Counted from the stretch's first letter, positions 51,758-61,458 are shown. The stretch: 63,754 bases of DNA from Martinezella miluonensis (GCF_900094545.1 NZ_FMAH01000038.1:1-63754), one strand, 5' to 3'. Program-made: numbers and translations. The notes: generated from the sequence alone by a model not told the origin.

Positions 51758-52779
51758 CGGCTGGCCTCCGCATTCTGATTGCGCAGGCGGGGATCGAGCA
51801 GAAGATAAAGCACGTCGACCAGCGTGCTGAGGACAACGTAGATGAAGGCCGAGAGGACGGCGACGGCGAGCACGACGGGCAGGTCATGTGCCAACACGGC
51901 GTCGACCGTAATCCGCCCAAGCCCGGGCCTGCCAAACACCGCTTCGGTGATGACGGCGCCGGACAGCAGATTGCCGACCAGCCAACCGGCAAGCGTCACG
52001 GCGGGAAGTGCGGCATGCCGCAGGCCGTGGCGCAACCTAAGCACGAAGTCATTGGCGCCCCAGCTCTTTACCGTCAGCATGAAGGGTTCTTCCAAGGCCC
52101 GTTCGAGCCCTTCGCGCAGCACCTGTCCGATGACGGCTCCGAGCGATAGGCCAAGCGACAGGGCCGGCAGGACCAGCGCCGAAAACGTCCGGTCGCCGGC
52201 GACCGGAAAGAGCTTCAAGGTGAAGGAGAATACGAACAAGAGCACGATGCCGAGCCAGAAGGACGGCGTCGAGATCAGGATAAGCTCGAGACTGCCTGCG
52301 ATGCTGCGCGGCAGGCGCTTGCCGGCCGTCAGCAGGGCGCTGGCAACGGCAAAGACCACGGCGACGACGAGGGCGGCCGCGGTCAGCTTCAATGTCGGCA
52401 GCATCTGCGATAGCACGAGGCCGGAAACATCCGTCTGCAGGATATAGGACCGTCCGAAATCGCCGTGCAGAACACGCTGAAGATAGGTCAGATATTGCGT
52501 CAGCAATGGCTTGTCCAAGCCCCATTCAAGGCGAATAGCCGCCTCTACCTCCGGCGTGCGCAATTGCTCGCCGATCAACAGGCTGACAATATCGCCGGGT
52601 GCCAGATGAATGCTGATGAAGCTCAGTGTCAGCGCGGCCCATAGGACCGCGATGGCCGAGCCGATACGGACCAGGATCTGCGATGTCAGGCTGTCGTGCT
52701 TCAGCCTGCGCCAGCGTGAAAACCAGGCCGAAGGGCTCTGCTCGAAGGCCGTCGTATTGTCAGCACTCATGCTGGTCAC
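51754..52779 (-). CDS. ABC transporter permease, DppB type
   Basis: 341 residues; a roughly 35-residue N-terminal cytoplasmic stretch, then LSFISIHLAPGDIVSLLIGEQL after helix 1 and the EAA loop MLTVKSWGANDFVLRLRHGLRHAALP. It follows two binding-protein genes with a 55-bp gap. Confidence 0.87.
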   Translation of the reverse strand: MTSMSADNTTAFEQSPSAWFSRWRRLKHDSLTSQILVRIGSAIAVLWAALTLSFISIHLAPGDIVSLLIGEQLRTPEVEAAIRLEWGLDKPLLTQYLTYLQRVLHGDFGRSYILQTDVSGLVLSQMLPTLKLTAAALVVAVVFAVASALLTAGKRLPRSIAGSLELILISTPSFWLGIVLLFVFSFTLKLFPVAGDRTFSALVLPALSLGLSLGAVIGQVLREGLERALEEPFMLTVKSWGANDFVLRLRHGLRHAALPAVTLAGWLVGNLLSGAVITEAVFGRPGLGRITVDAVLAHDLPVVLAVAVLSAFIYVVLSTLVDVLYLLLDPRLRNQNAEASR

Positions 52780-52834
52780 TCCTCCACTGTCCCCGACCGT
52801 TTGCGTTGCCGGGGATATGTGTTGACGGTACGGT

Positions 52835-54457
52835 TCATTCGCTGCGCCAGATGTCGTAGGCGCTCTCCGGCAATTGCTTGAAGGGCCGGAAGCTGACGCC
52901 CTTCACATAGCTTGCTGCCGCGACTTGATCCTCGGGCTCGTAGAGCGGCAGGGCATAGGCCTGGTCGAGAATGGCGAAGCGCTGCAGCTTCGAATAGAGA
53001 TCGAAGCGCTTCTTCTGGTCCAGCGTCGAAGCGGCCTCGTTCAGCCATTGCGACAGTTCGGGTGCGAAGGCGCGGCTGTAGTTGATGCTACCGCCCTTAT
53101 CGAGCGGCAGATAGTGATACTCGATGTCGATCGCATCCGTGGGCGTATTGGAATTGGCGATCGAGCCGAACTGACCGGTCTTGCGCCGATCGGTATAGGT
53201 GCCGGCATCCACGAAGACGATCTTGAGATCGATGCCGGCATTCTGGCGTGCCTGTGCCTGCAGGGCCTGCAGCAGGACGTCACGCTGATCGCGCACCGTC
53301 GCCTGAGCCTGGATGACCTCGATGGTCAGCCGCTTGCCATCCTTCGTCCTGAAGCCATCGGCGTCCCGCGCGGTCCAGCCAGCCTCGTCAAGAAGCGCAT
53401 TTGCCGCCTTGGCATCAGGTTTATATGCCGCCTCGATGCTCTTGTCGTAGAATTGCGGATCGATCGGCGATGTGATGCCCCATGCGCGGGTGCGTTCTCC
53501 GCGATAGACGGCTTTCAGCACCGCATCGACGTCGATGGCTGATATCAGAGCCTTGCGTACCTTGAGATCCTGGGTCGGTCCCCAGGTGACATTGAGGAAC
53601 AGCGAATAGGGCGTGCCGGTATTGAGGGCCGTCTGATAGCTGAAGTCCGAGTTACCTTTGAAAAGGCTGGCATCGTTGCCGGCGATCCCTTCGATCACGT
53701 CGAGCTGGCCGGAGGTGAGTGCTCCGGTTCGAACGGAGGATTCGGACAGGAAGCGGTAGGTCACCTCATCCAGATAGGCCGGGCCGTTATGAGCCGAAGT
53801 CTTTGGCGCCCAATTGTAGGCCGGGTTCTTGACGAACTGAATGTCCTGTCCCTTTGCATAACGCTTCAGGATGAAGGGACCGGTTCCCGCGATCTCCGGT
53901 CCGCCGGATTTCAGTTGCGTCGAATTGAAAGCCGCGGGCGAAAGGATTTCCAGGCTCGCGGCATAATCGAGAAAGGGCGCATAAACCTGGTTCAACGTGA
54001 AGGAGACGGTATGATCGTCCAGTGCTTTCGCTTCGACGATGCGCGAGACCGGGCCGGCGCTCACGCTGCCGCTATAAGCCGCGTCCTTCAGCTTGATGAA
54101 ATTGGTGATGACGGCCTGTGCATCGAGCTTCTGCCCGTCGGTGAAGGTGACATTGTCACGAAGCTTGAACGTGTAGGTCTTGCCGTCGTCGGAGATCTTG
54201 TATTCGGTTGCAAGCCAGGGAACGTAGCCGCCATCTGCAGTCCGCGCCAGCAGCGACTCATAGGCGTTGCGCAGCAGCAGCTTGGTCTTGTCCTGCCCGT
54301 TGAGCTGCGGATTGAGCGTAGCCGGTTCCGTCTCAACGCCCCATGTCAGCTTGCCGCCGCTGACCGGCGTGCCGTCCGCTGCCATTGCAAGGCCTGACAG
54401 CATGGAAGTCGCAAGCATGGCGGCGGTCAGGCTTAGAAAATGTCTGCGAATAATCAT
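52835..54457 (-). CDS. Family-5 substrate-binding protein (second of a tandem pair)
   Basis: 540 residues; signal peptide with all four of its Met residues (ending near LAMAADG). The mature protein contains no Met and no Cys. Blocks: YTFKLRDNVTFTDG and GTGPFILKRYAKGQDIQFVKNPAYNW. It is strongly similar to the product of the adjacent gene at 54498, so the pair arose by tandem duplication and probably widens the ligand range of one transporter. Confidence 0.88.
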   Translation of the reverse strand: MIIRRHFLSLTAAMLATSMLSGLAMAADGTPVSGGKLTWGVETEPATLNPQLNGQDKTKLLLRNAYESLLARTADGGYVPWLATEYKISDDGKTYTFKLRDNVTFTDGQKLDAQAVITNFIKLKDAAYSGSVSAGPVSRIVEAKALDDHTVSFTLNQVYAPFLDYAASLEILSPAAFNSTQLKSGGPEIAGTGPFILKRYAKGQDIQFVKNPAYNWAPKTSAHNGPAYLDEVTYRFLSESSVRTGALTSGQLDVIEGIAGNDASLFKGNSDFSYQTALNTGTPYSLFLNVTWGPTQDLKVRKALISAIDVDAVLKAVYRGERTRAWGITSPIDPQFYDKSIEAAYKPDAKAANALLDEAGWTARDADGFRTKDGKRLTIEVIQAQATVRDQRDVLLQALQAQARQNAGIDLKIVFVDAGTYTDRRKTGQFGSIANSNTPTDAIDIEYHYLPLDKGGSINYSRAFAPELSQWLNEAASTLDQKKRFDLYSKLQRFAILDQAYALPLYEPEDQVAAASYVKGVSFRPFKQLPESAYDIWRSE

Positions 54458-54497
54458 TTATCGATATCTCCTTTGAAAAATCTTTGAGAACCCAAAC

Positions 54498-56150
54498 TCA
54501 GGCTTGCCGCTGGAACCAAACGTCATAGACGTTTTCGGGAAGGCGCTTGAATGGGCGAAAGCCGATGCCTTTGACCTCGGCCGACGCGGCGATTTGATCC
54601 TCCGGAACATAAAGCGGCAGGCCGAGCCCCTGTTCGCGGAGTGCGAAACGTTGCAGTGCCGAATAGATCTCGAAGCGCTTCTTGACGTCGAGCGTAGAGG
54701 CGGCCTCGGCGAGCCAGGCGGATATTTCAGGTGCCACGGTGCGGCTGTAATTGATCGATCCGCCCTTCTCGCGTGGCAGATAATGAAAATAGAGGGTGAG
54801 GCCGTTTTCCTGCGTCGTGGTGGAGTTCGGAATGATGCCGTATTGGCCGTCGTTCTGCCTGTTCGCATAGGTTCCGGAGTCGACATAGCGCAAGACGACA
54901 TCGATGCCGGCATTCTGTCTGGCCTGCGCCTGAACGGCCTCGAGAAGAACGTCGCGCTGATCGCGCAAGGTCGCTTGCGACTGGACGATCTCGATCGTCA
55001 GCCGTTTACCGACCTTCGTCCGGAAGCCATCGCCGTCTCTGCTCGTCCAGCCGGCCTCGTCAAGCAATCTCTTGGCGAGATCGATATCGAAGCCGTAGCT
55101 GCCTTCGATGCTTTTGTCGTAGAAATCGGTGTCCGCAGGTGTCAGAACGCCCCATGCGCGTTTGCGTTCGCCACGATAGACGGATTGAATAATCCGCTCG
55201 ACATCGATCGCCGCAAGAAAGGCTTTGCGTATCTTGACGTCGCTCGTCGGGGTGTTGGTGACATTCAGGTAAAGCGTGTAGGGCGTGCCGGTATTCAGCG
55301 CGCTTTGATAGGTGAAATCGGGATTGTCGCGGAAAAGTGCTGCGTCATTGCCGGAAATGCCCTCGATGACATGCACCTGGCCCGAGGTCAGCGCGCCGGT
55401 TCGAACGGCCGATTCAGGCAGGAAGCGATAGACCACTTCATCGAGATAGGCCGGCCCCTGGTGACCGGCATTGCCGGGAGCCCAATTATAGGCCGCGTTT
55501 CGAATGAAACGGATTTCTTGACCTTTGACATAACGATCGAGGATGAAAGGACCGGTGCCTGCAATGTCAGGCCCGCCTGCCTTCAGCTGCGACGATGAGA
55601 ATGATCTCGGCGAGATGATCTCGATGCTGGTCGCGCCATCGAGAAATGGCGCATAGACGTCGTTGAGCTTGAGTACGACCGTATGAGGATCGAGCGCGAT
55701 TGCCTCGGAAATGTGGGAGACGTGGCCGGCACTGATACTGCCGGAATAGAGCGGCTCCCTCAGTTTCTGGAAATTCGTTACGACGGCTGCAGCGTCGAAT
55801 TTCTCCCCGTCGCTGAAACTCACGTCATCGCGGAGATTGAAGGTATAGGTCCTGCCATCTTCGGATACCGTATACTCTTTCGCCAGCCAAGGCACATAAC
55901 CGCCATCCGGGGAGCGGGCGAGAAGGCATTCGTAGGCATTGCGCAGGATGAGTTTCGCCTTGGCCTGGCCGTTCAGATGCGGATTGAGCGTGGTCGGTTC
56001 CGTCTCCACGCCCCAGATCAGGGACCCGCCGCGCGCAGGCTTGTCATCCGCCAGCGTGTCGGTCGCTTGCAGTCCGGCAGACAGAGACAGAGCAGCAATC
56101 GCTGAACTCTTCAGAAAATCTCTTCTGGTTACCACGGCATTCTTTCCCAT
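54498..56150 (-). CDS. Family-5 substrate-binding protein (first of a tandem pair)
   Basis: 550 residues from MGKNAVVTRRDFLKSS at 56150, a textbook twin-arginine signal; the open frame extends 32 codons further without support. Blocks YTFNLRDDVSFSDG and GTGPFILDRYVKGQEIRFIRNAAYNW parallel those of the neighbour. No Met after the initiator and one Cys. The Tat signal here versus a Sec-like one in its paralogue is a difference worth noting. Confidence 0.87.
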   Translation of the reverse strand: MGKNAVVTRRDFLKSSAIAALSLSAGLQATDTLADDKPARGGSLIWGVETEPTTLNPHLNGQAKAKLILRNAYECLLARSPDGGYVPWLAKEYTVSEDGRTYTFNLRDDVSFSDGEKFDAAAVVTNFQKLREPLYSGSISAGHVSHISEAIALDPHTVVLKLNDVYAPFLDGATSIEIISPRSFSSSQLKAGGPDIAGTGPFILDRYVKGQEIRFIRNAAYNWAPGNAGHQGPAYLDEVVYRFLPESAVRTGALTSGQVHVIEGISGNDAALFRDNPDFTYQSALNTGTPYTLYLNVTNTPTSDVKIRKAFLAAIDVERIIQSVYRGERKRAWGVLTPADTDFYDKSIEGSYGFDIDLAKRLLDEAGWTSRDGDGFRTKVGKRLTIEIVQSQATLRDQRDVLLEAVQAQARQNAGIDVVLRYVDSGTYANRQNDGQYGIIPNSTTTQENGLTLYFHYLPREKGGSINYSRTVAPEISAWLAEAASTLDVKKRFEIYSALQRFALREQGLGLPLYVPEDQIAASAEVKGIGFRPFKRLPENVYDVWFQRQA

Positions 56151-56187
56151 GTCATTTTGGCCGATGTCATCTTGGACCGCCTCCCAA

Positions 56188-57201
56188 TCAGGCGGCTGCG
56201 GCCTTACGCGTGGCCAGCAATTCGATAGTGCCAAGCCGGTGCGCACCTTCGGAAACCGGGCAGTCGATCACAAATTCTTCGATGCCGAATCCCTTGTGAA
56301 GGCGCTGCAGCTCCAGATGGACATCGGGGGGCGTTCCTCGAATGACGCGCGGGCTTCTCTCTTCGATCCGATAGTCGGTCGCGCTAGCCTGGCGGACATA
56401 TTCGAGCGCCTGCTCGCGGCTGCCGACATTGACGCTTTGTCCATCCTTGATTTGCAGGTGGAATCGGCGCGTGTCGCCGACGAGACCCTCGGCCAGCGAG
56501 GTCGTTGGGGCCGTGACCACGCTGACCGCAAGCAGGGCAGTCTTGTCACCCGCCTGCCGGTAGGCCGATAGCGATTGCGAGATCGCTTCGTCGTCACCAT
56601 GGATATGACCCGCATAGACAAAGCCCCAGCCGAGACGAGCCGCCAATCTCGCGCTGTCGGGGCTCGCGCCGAGCAGGAAGCGGCCGGGCGGCTCGTCGGG
56701 CGCTGGAAAGGCGGCGAGGTGCTCGGTTTTGTCTTCGGCGCCCTGTTCATGGCGCAGGAAACCATCCAGTTCGGCCAGCTGCTCTTCGAACGATGGTTTG
56801 CGGGAGGGATCGTATGCTTTCTGGAGAGCCCCGGTCGAAAGCGGAAGCCCGCCCGGCGCTTTGCCGACCCCAAGATCGACGCGCCCCGGTGCCAGCGACG
56901 CCAGCAGATTGAAGTTCTCGGCAACCTTGTAGGCGCTGTAATGCTGTAGCATTACGCCGCCGGAGCCTATGCGGATGCGTCTCGTATTTGCCAGTAGGTA
57001 GCCGATCAATACCTCGGGGGAGGAGCTTGCGAGCTTGGGGGAATTATGATGCTCAGCCACCCAGAAGCGCCGATAGCCTAGCTCTTCGGCTCGCCTGGCA
57101 AGCGCAAGGCTGCGGCGCAATGCTTGCGATGCACGCTCGAACCCATCAATCGGACTCTTGTCGAGAAAACTCAGGGCGTAAGACATCTGTCCTCTTGGCA
57201 A
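56188..57201 (-). CDS. MsnO8-type luciferase-like oxidoreductase
   Basis: 337 residues: YRRFWVAEHHNSPKLASSSPEVLIGYLLANTRRIRIGSGG (split, about 43-82), LLASLAPGRVDLGVGKAPGG and a C-terminal VIDCPVSEGAHRLGTIELLA. This is the shorter single-domain branch without the NtaA insertions. It opens the minus-strand operon down to 47844. An alternative start is MSYALSF at 57186. Electron donor and substrate are unknown. Confidence 0.82.
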   Translation of the reverse strand: MPRGQMSYALSFLDKSPIDGFERASQALRRSLALARRAEELGYRRFWVAEHHNSPKLASSSPEVLIGYLLANTRRIRIGSGGVMLQHYSAYKVAENFNLLASLAPGRVDLGVGKAPGGLPLSTGALQKAYDPSRKPSFEEQLAELDGFLRHEQGAEDKTEHLAAFPAPDEPPGRFLLGASPDSARLAARLGWGFVYAGHIHGDDEAISQSLSAYRQAGDKTALLAVSVVTAPTTSLAEGLVGDTRRFHLQIKDGQSVNVGSREQALEYVRQASATDYRIEERSPRVIRGTPPDVHLELQRLHKGFGIEEFVIDCPVSEGAHRLGTIELLATRKAAAA

Positions 57202-57225
57202 TCGGCGACAACATTAATTGCTATA

Positions 57226-57244
57226 ATCTATATTTTTAATGGAC
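57226..57244. promoter_or_regulatory. LysR-type box (copy f)
   Basis: ATCTAT-ATTTTTA-ATGGAC (minus strand GTCCAT-N7-ATAGAT): same geometry with minor arm changes, 25 bp upstream of the 57201 start and within the 230-bp divergent gap before the GNAT gene at 57432. Being so close to the start codon it may overlap the promoter itself. Confidence 0.6.
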
Positions 57245-57431
57245 TATTGAATCGAGCAATGATGTTTCAATCGTCGGCTGCACAATGAAAGATCATGCCG
57301 TGCGAAGCGCTTCAGCAATCATGCATCTTAGAAGCGTGAAGCACTGAGCGGCATTGAGAGAGCGGCAGGTCGGGATGATCCGACTGCAGTCTACCTCCAG
57401 TAGCCTTCAGGCCGTTATTGGAGGCGTTTCC

Positions 57432-58058
57432 GTGACCGATATCATCGTCCGTTCTTCTCTTCTGGAGCCGGCAACTCAGCCGCTGATCGAAGGTCTAGTC
57501 AGCGAGTATGACGGCCGGTACGGCGCTGCCAGCCGGCCAGGCGGCGCACGGGCGGAAATCCTGCGTTATCCCGTCGCACTATTTTCGCCGCCGCTCGGCG
57601 ATTTTCTTTTATTACAACGCGACGGCGAAACCATCGCAGGCGGGGCGTTCATGAGTCACGATGACGAGACAGCCGAACTCAAACGCATATGGACACATCC
57701 GGCGCTGCGCCGGCAGGGGCTTGCCCGCAAAATAGTGGTCGCGCTGGAGGAAAGCGCGGCCGAACTTGGCTATACGCGCGCTTATCTGTCGACAGGCTTC
57801 CGCCAGCCGGAGGCAGTCGCGCTTTATGTTTCGCTCGGCTATCGCCCGCTTTTCGATACGACGGTCGACCCCCTCTATTATCGCTCCCTGCCGTTTGAAA
57901 AGCTAATCGGTGCGAAGGCGGGCAAGGTCGGTTCGACGCCGATCTATCCGCCGGCGACTTCCTTTGAGGAGGCGACAGCGCGCGTGACTGCGCTGAAGGC
58001 CGGGCAGGAGCAGAAGATCACCGCACGGCTGGCGGCATACCAGGCTTCCGCGGCCTGA
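57432..58058 (+). CDS. GNAT-family N-acetyltransferase
   Basis: 209 residues from a GTG with GGAGG 8 bp upstream (VTDIIVRSSLLEPATQ). ELKRIWTHPALRRQGLARKIVVALE is the acetyl-CoA-binding motif A, followed by GFRQPEAVALYVSLGYRP. One internal Met, no Cys. In related sulfur clusters GNAT proteins may detoxify or modify amino-sulfur compounds, but no substrate is visible. First gene of a plus-strand run with two luciferase-like enzymes. Confidence 0.82.
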   Translation: MTDIIVRSSLLEPATQPLIEGLVSEYDGRYGAASRPGGARAEILRYPVALFSPPLGDFLLLQRDGETIAGGAFMSHDDETAELKRIWTHPALRRQGLARKIVVALEESAAELGYTRAYLSTGFRQPEAVALYVSLGYRPLFDTTVDPLYYRSLPFEKLIGAKAGKVGSTPIYPPATSFEEATARVTALKAGQEQKITARLAAYQASAA

Positions 58059-58151
58059 GACCTCGGAAGACCAGGGTACGGTCGGCCGAACATCTGAAGC
58101 GAAGCGCCCGAGCGCCGCCCGAGTTTAAATCAGGAGCAGACAGGAGCTTAT

Positions 58152-59159
58152 ATGACCACCAATGCAAACGGCCTGACTGTCGGCATCGGGTTCGATATCG
58201 CCGCACGTTCGGCCAGCAAGCATGAACGCCCGCGCGATCATTGGCAAACACTCCTCGCGCGGATAGACAATGTCGTCGACTATGTAACGCTCGAGGATGG
58301 ATTTGCCCGCGCCGAGGGCGATGGTCTCGATGCTGTGCTGCTTGCCAACTGGCTTGCGCCGCGCAGCCGCAATATCGGCATCATCGCCGGTGCACCGGTC
58401 AATTTCCTGGAACCATTTCACGTCTCGACTGCAATCGCGACCCTCGACTTCGTGAGCGAGGGAAGGGCAGGACTGCTTGTGCAGCGATATGGTGAGGTAC
58501 AGGCGGCACAGGCGAGGCTAACACTCGGCGAGCTTGATGGCTTTCCTCCAGCGCAAGTCACCGCTTTGGAGCGGGACAGCCGGGATGCGATCGAGGCCAT
58601 CCAGCGTCTGTGGGATAGCTGGGAGGATGGAGCGATCATTCGCGACCAGAAGAGCCAGCGTTTTCTCGATGGCTCCAAGCTGCATTACGTCAATTTTGAA
58701 GGGGCGGAATTTGAAATTCTCGGCCCCTCCATTACACCTCGGTCGCCGCAAGGTCAGCCCGTAACCGCCGTAACCTACCGTAGGGGCGAAGATCTCCTCA
58801 CCGCCGCTGCCGCCGATGTTGTCTTCCTGCGCCTGGGGGCAGTCGACATCGGCGACACGGTGGAGGAAATCCGCAGCTCCGCCGCCAACAGGGCAAGGGT
58901 TTTCATTGCCGACGTCACTCTGGAAGCCGGGTGGCAATCCACCGCTGATCTGGCGTCACAAATCGCCGGGCTAGCCCGATCTGGCGTCACCGGTATTCGC
59001 CTGTTGCTTAGTGATCCGGCTCAGCAAGTGACCTATCTCAGCAACGAGCTTCTGCCGGCCTTGAGAGCCGCTCTGCTCGTTCGTGCGCCCGTAAATGGCT
59101 CACTGAGAGATCGGTTTGGCCTGCCGGCGGCGACCAACCGGTTCACGGCGGCGGCTTGA
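58152..59159 (+). CDS. Divergent short luciferase-like protein
   Basis: 335 residues, recognisable as luciferase-like by LDAVLLANWLAPRSRNIGII, HVSTAIATLDFVSEGRAGLLVQ and LPALRAALLVRAPVNGSLRDRFGL, but lacking about 100 residues of the NtaA-type enzymes and with an altered GGRAGWN motif (EGRAGLL). The only Met is the initiator and there is no Cys. It overlaps the next upstream signals tightly and is followed after 20 bp by a full-length enzyme, so it may be a partner subunit or a degenerate paralogue. Confidence 0.72.
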   Translation: MTTNANGLTVGIGFDIAARSASKHERPRDHWQTLLARIDNVVDYVTLEDGFARAEGDGLDAVLLANWLAPRSRNIGIIAGAPVNFLEPFHVSTAIATLDFVSEGRAGLLVQRYGEVQAAQARLTLGELDGFPPAQVTALERDSRDAIEAIQRLWDSWEDGAIIRDQKSQRFLDGSKLHYVNFEGAEFEILGPSITPRSPQGQPVTAVTYRRGEDLLTAAAADVVFLRLGAVDIGDTVEEIRSSAANRARVFIADVTLEAGWQSTADLASQIAGLARSGVTGIRLLLSDPAQQVTYLSNELLPALRAALLVRAPVNGSLRDRFGLPAATNRFTAAA

Positions 59160-59179
59160 GTTTTAAAGGAGCGAAGTCC

Positions 59180-60493
59180 ATGGCGAAGAAGCAGGTTATT
59201 CTCGGCGCCCAGTTTCCAGGCGTCAACAATTTCACCGTCTGGAGCGATCCGGCGGCAGGAAGCCAGATCGAATTTTCGTCATTCCGGCATTTCGCCAAGA
59301 CCGTGGAGCGCGGCAAATTCGATTTCATTTTCCTGGCCGAGGGGTTGCGCATCCGCGAGCAAAAGGGTCGTTTCCATGAACTGGACGTGGCCGGCCGGCC
59401 CAATACCCTGTCGATCCTGACTGCTCTTGCGTCCATCACGGAACATGTTGGCCTGATCGGCACGCTGACGACCACCTTCAATGAGCCGTATCCGCTCGCG
59501 CGCCAATTGGCGACGCTCGATCTACTGTCCGGTGGCCGTGCCGGTTGGAACGTCGTCACCTCGCCGGGCGCCTTTACCGGCGCAAACTTCCGCCGCGGCG
59601 ATCACCTGCCGCATGGCGAGCGCTACGAGCGCGCTCGCGAATTCATCGAGGCGGCGCGGGCGATATGGCGTGGTGGTGCGTTTTCGATCCACTCCAAGCA
59701 TTTCGATATCGCCGGACGGTCGCAGCTGGCGCCCTTGCCGCAAGGCACTCCGGTAATCGCACAGGCCGGAGATTCGAATGAAGGCAGGGAATTGGCAGCC
59801 AGCCACGCCGACCTCATTTACTCCCGTCACGGCTCGATCGAGGCCGGGCAGGCCTTCTATGCAGATGTGAAAAAGCGATTGGCGAAATATGGCCGCAGTC
59901 CCGACGCCCTCAAGATTCTCCCCGGCGCCCATTTCGTGATCGGTGATACGAAGGACGATGCCGAGGAGAAGCTGAACGCGATCCGCCTGCAGCAAGTCAG
60001 TCCAAAGAATTCCATCGTATTTCTCGAACAGGTCTGGAACCGCGACCTGTCGAACTACGATCCGGATGGGCCATTGCCTGAGATCGAACCCGACGTCTCC
60101 GGCTCGAGCCTGGCACAAGGGCGCGCAAACAACCAGGACATCAAAAGCCGATTGGAGACAGCGCGCCTCTGGCGTGAGATTGCCGATCGCGATCAGCTGA
60201 GCATTCGCCAATTGGCCATTCGTGTCACCGCGCGCCAACATTTCGTCGGAACCCCGGAGAGCATTGCGGACGAGATCGATCGGCATGTACAGGCCGATGC
60301 GGCCGATGGATTTGTCTTTGCGCCTCATTTGACGCCCGGCGGCTTTGATGAATTCGTCGAGAAAGTCGTGCCGCTGCTGCAGGAGCGGGGCGTCTATCGT
60401 ACGGAGTACCGAGGAGAAACGCTGCGTTCCAATCTCGGTCTGGGCGGCCCGTCATCGGAAGCAGTCTCATCCGGCTTGGCGGCGGTGGGATGA
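59180..60493 (+). CDS. NtaA/SnaA-family FMN-dependent monooxygenase (sulfur-free)
   Basis: 437 residues from MAKKQVILGAQFPG, with AAAGGAG upstream. Core TLTTTFNEPYPLARQLATLDLL, SGGRAGWNVVTSPGAFTGANF and PQGTPVIAQAGDSNEG is intact, with VEKVVPLLQERGVYRTEYRG at the C terminus. The initiator is the only Met and Cys is absent, which is remarkable for a cytoplasmic enzyme of this size. Confidence 0.88.
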   Translation: MAKKQVILGAQFPGVNNFTVWSDPAAGSQIEFSSFRHFAKTVERGKFDFIFLAEGLRIREQKGRFHELDVAGRPNTLSILTALASITEHVGLIGTLTTTFNEPYPLARQLATLDLLSGGRAGWNVVTSPGAFTGANFRRGDHLPHGERYERAREFIEAARAIWRGGAFSIHSKHFDIAGRSQLAPLPQGTPVIAQAGDSNEGRELAASHADLIYSRHGSIEAGQAFYADVKKRLAKYGRSPDALKILPGAHFVIGDTKDDAEEKLNAIRLQQVSPKNSIVFLEQVWNRDLSNYDPDGPLPEIEPDVSGSSLAQGRANNQDIKSRLETARLWREIADRDQLSIRQLAIRVTARQHFVGTPESIADEIDRHVQADAADGFVFAPHLTPGGFDEFVEKVVPLLQERGVYRTEYRGETLRSNLGLGGPSSEAVSSGLAAVG

Positions 60494-60601
60494 ATGGTGG
60501 CGCTCGGTTCTCGCAGGATCCAAACGTTTTCAGCGGGCAGGGCTGCAAACCGCCAGCCTGGAGCCGAGCGTTGGATCGCCAGCAGCGGAAATGGACGAGA
60601 A

Positions 60602-61342
60602 ATGATTGAGGATGATGGCGTCAAAGGCGTCGTCGATCAATCCCGCATGGATCTGACCGATGAGCTCGTCGCTCTGAGTTTGCGAAATGAGATTGATCCG
60701 GGACCGGACCCGCAGCACATACCGATCACGGAAGTTGAACTGGACGAACTGGCCTTGCGGCTCCATGAGGAGTCGCAAGGCGATGCGCTTTGGGTCTTCG
60801 CTTATGGCTCCTTAATCTGGAAGCCCGATTTCGATGCCGTGGAAGCGCGTGTGGCAGCGGTCAAGGGATGGCATCGCTCCTTCTGCCTGCGAATGACACG
60901 GTGGCGGGGATCGCTGACACAGCCGGGGCTCATGCTCGCATTGAAGCGAGGCGGATACTGCAAGGGGGTGGCTTTCAGGTTGGATGACAGTGATCGTTTG
61001 GGCCAGATCAAGCGTATGCTTCGCCGCGAAATCGGAACCATTGAAGCCGCGGCCACTATTCGCTGGGCAAGGGCGCAGACCGATCAAGGTCCGGTGCGAG
61101 CATTGGTCTTCTGGGCCGACCCAAAGGGAAGCTACGTGACTTCCAAGCTGCCATTGGAGACCGTGGCCGGCATCCTGGCACGCGCTTGCGGCCCCAGAGG
61201 CTCATGTGCGGAATATCTCTATTTGACGGTGAAACATCTCGAGGCTTGGGGGATTCGGGACCTTAACCTATGGAGGCTTCAAAAGCTGGTTGCGGGCGAG
61301 CTCAGAGCGATCCACGCATCGGAAGGCGTGGCAGGTGGATAA
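60602..61342 (+). CDS. ChaC-like gamma-glutamylcyclotransferase
   Basis: 246 residues from MIEDDGVKG; an ATG at 60494 that overlaps the upstream TGA region would add 36 residues. VFAYGSLIWKPDF is the gamma-glutamylcyclotransferase substrate loop, followed by the ChaC-type KGWHRSFCLRMTRWRGS and the CAEYLYLTVKHLEAWGIRD tail. ChaC enzymes split glutathione to 5-oxoproline and Cys-Gly. In a sulfur cluster this gives access to the largest internal cysteine pool. Confidence 0.83.
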   Translation: MIEDDGVKGVVDQSRMDLTDELVALSLRNEIDPGPDPQHIPITEVELDELALRLHEESQGDALWVFAYGSLIWKPDFDAVEARVAAVKGWHRSFCLRMTRWRGSLTQPGLMLALKRGGYCKGVAFRLDDSDRLGQIKRMLRREIGTIEAAATIRWARAQTDQGPVRALVFWADPKGSYVTSKLPLETVAGILARACGPRGSCAEYLYLTVKHLEAWGIRDLNLWRLQKLVAGELRAIHASEGVAGG

Positions 61343-61354
61343 CAAGAAAGATAT

Positions 61355-61373
61355 TTCTATAAATTCGATAGAA
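61355..61373. promoter_or_regulatory. LysR-type box (copy g, perfect palindrome)
   Basis: TTCTAT-AAATTCG-ATAGAA, perfect 6-bp arms and 7-nt spacer, 85 bp upstream of the binding-protein gene at 61459. Confidence 0.7.
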
Positions 61374-61458
61374 ATAGACTTTATGGCTTTCACGCATTGC
61401 TGCCTCAGGTCCTAGGTTTGCCGACGCATATTGATGGGATATTAGAGCGAGGGATCAG

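Noticed and set aside
10052..56150. Literal reading of the family-5 systems as nickel or dipeptide importers
   Set aside because: The family name is not a substrate assignment. Linkage to desulfurising enzymes, the regulatory palindrome and the sulfur-poor composition favour organosulfur ligands.
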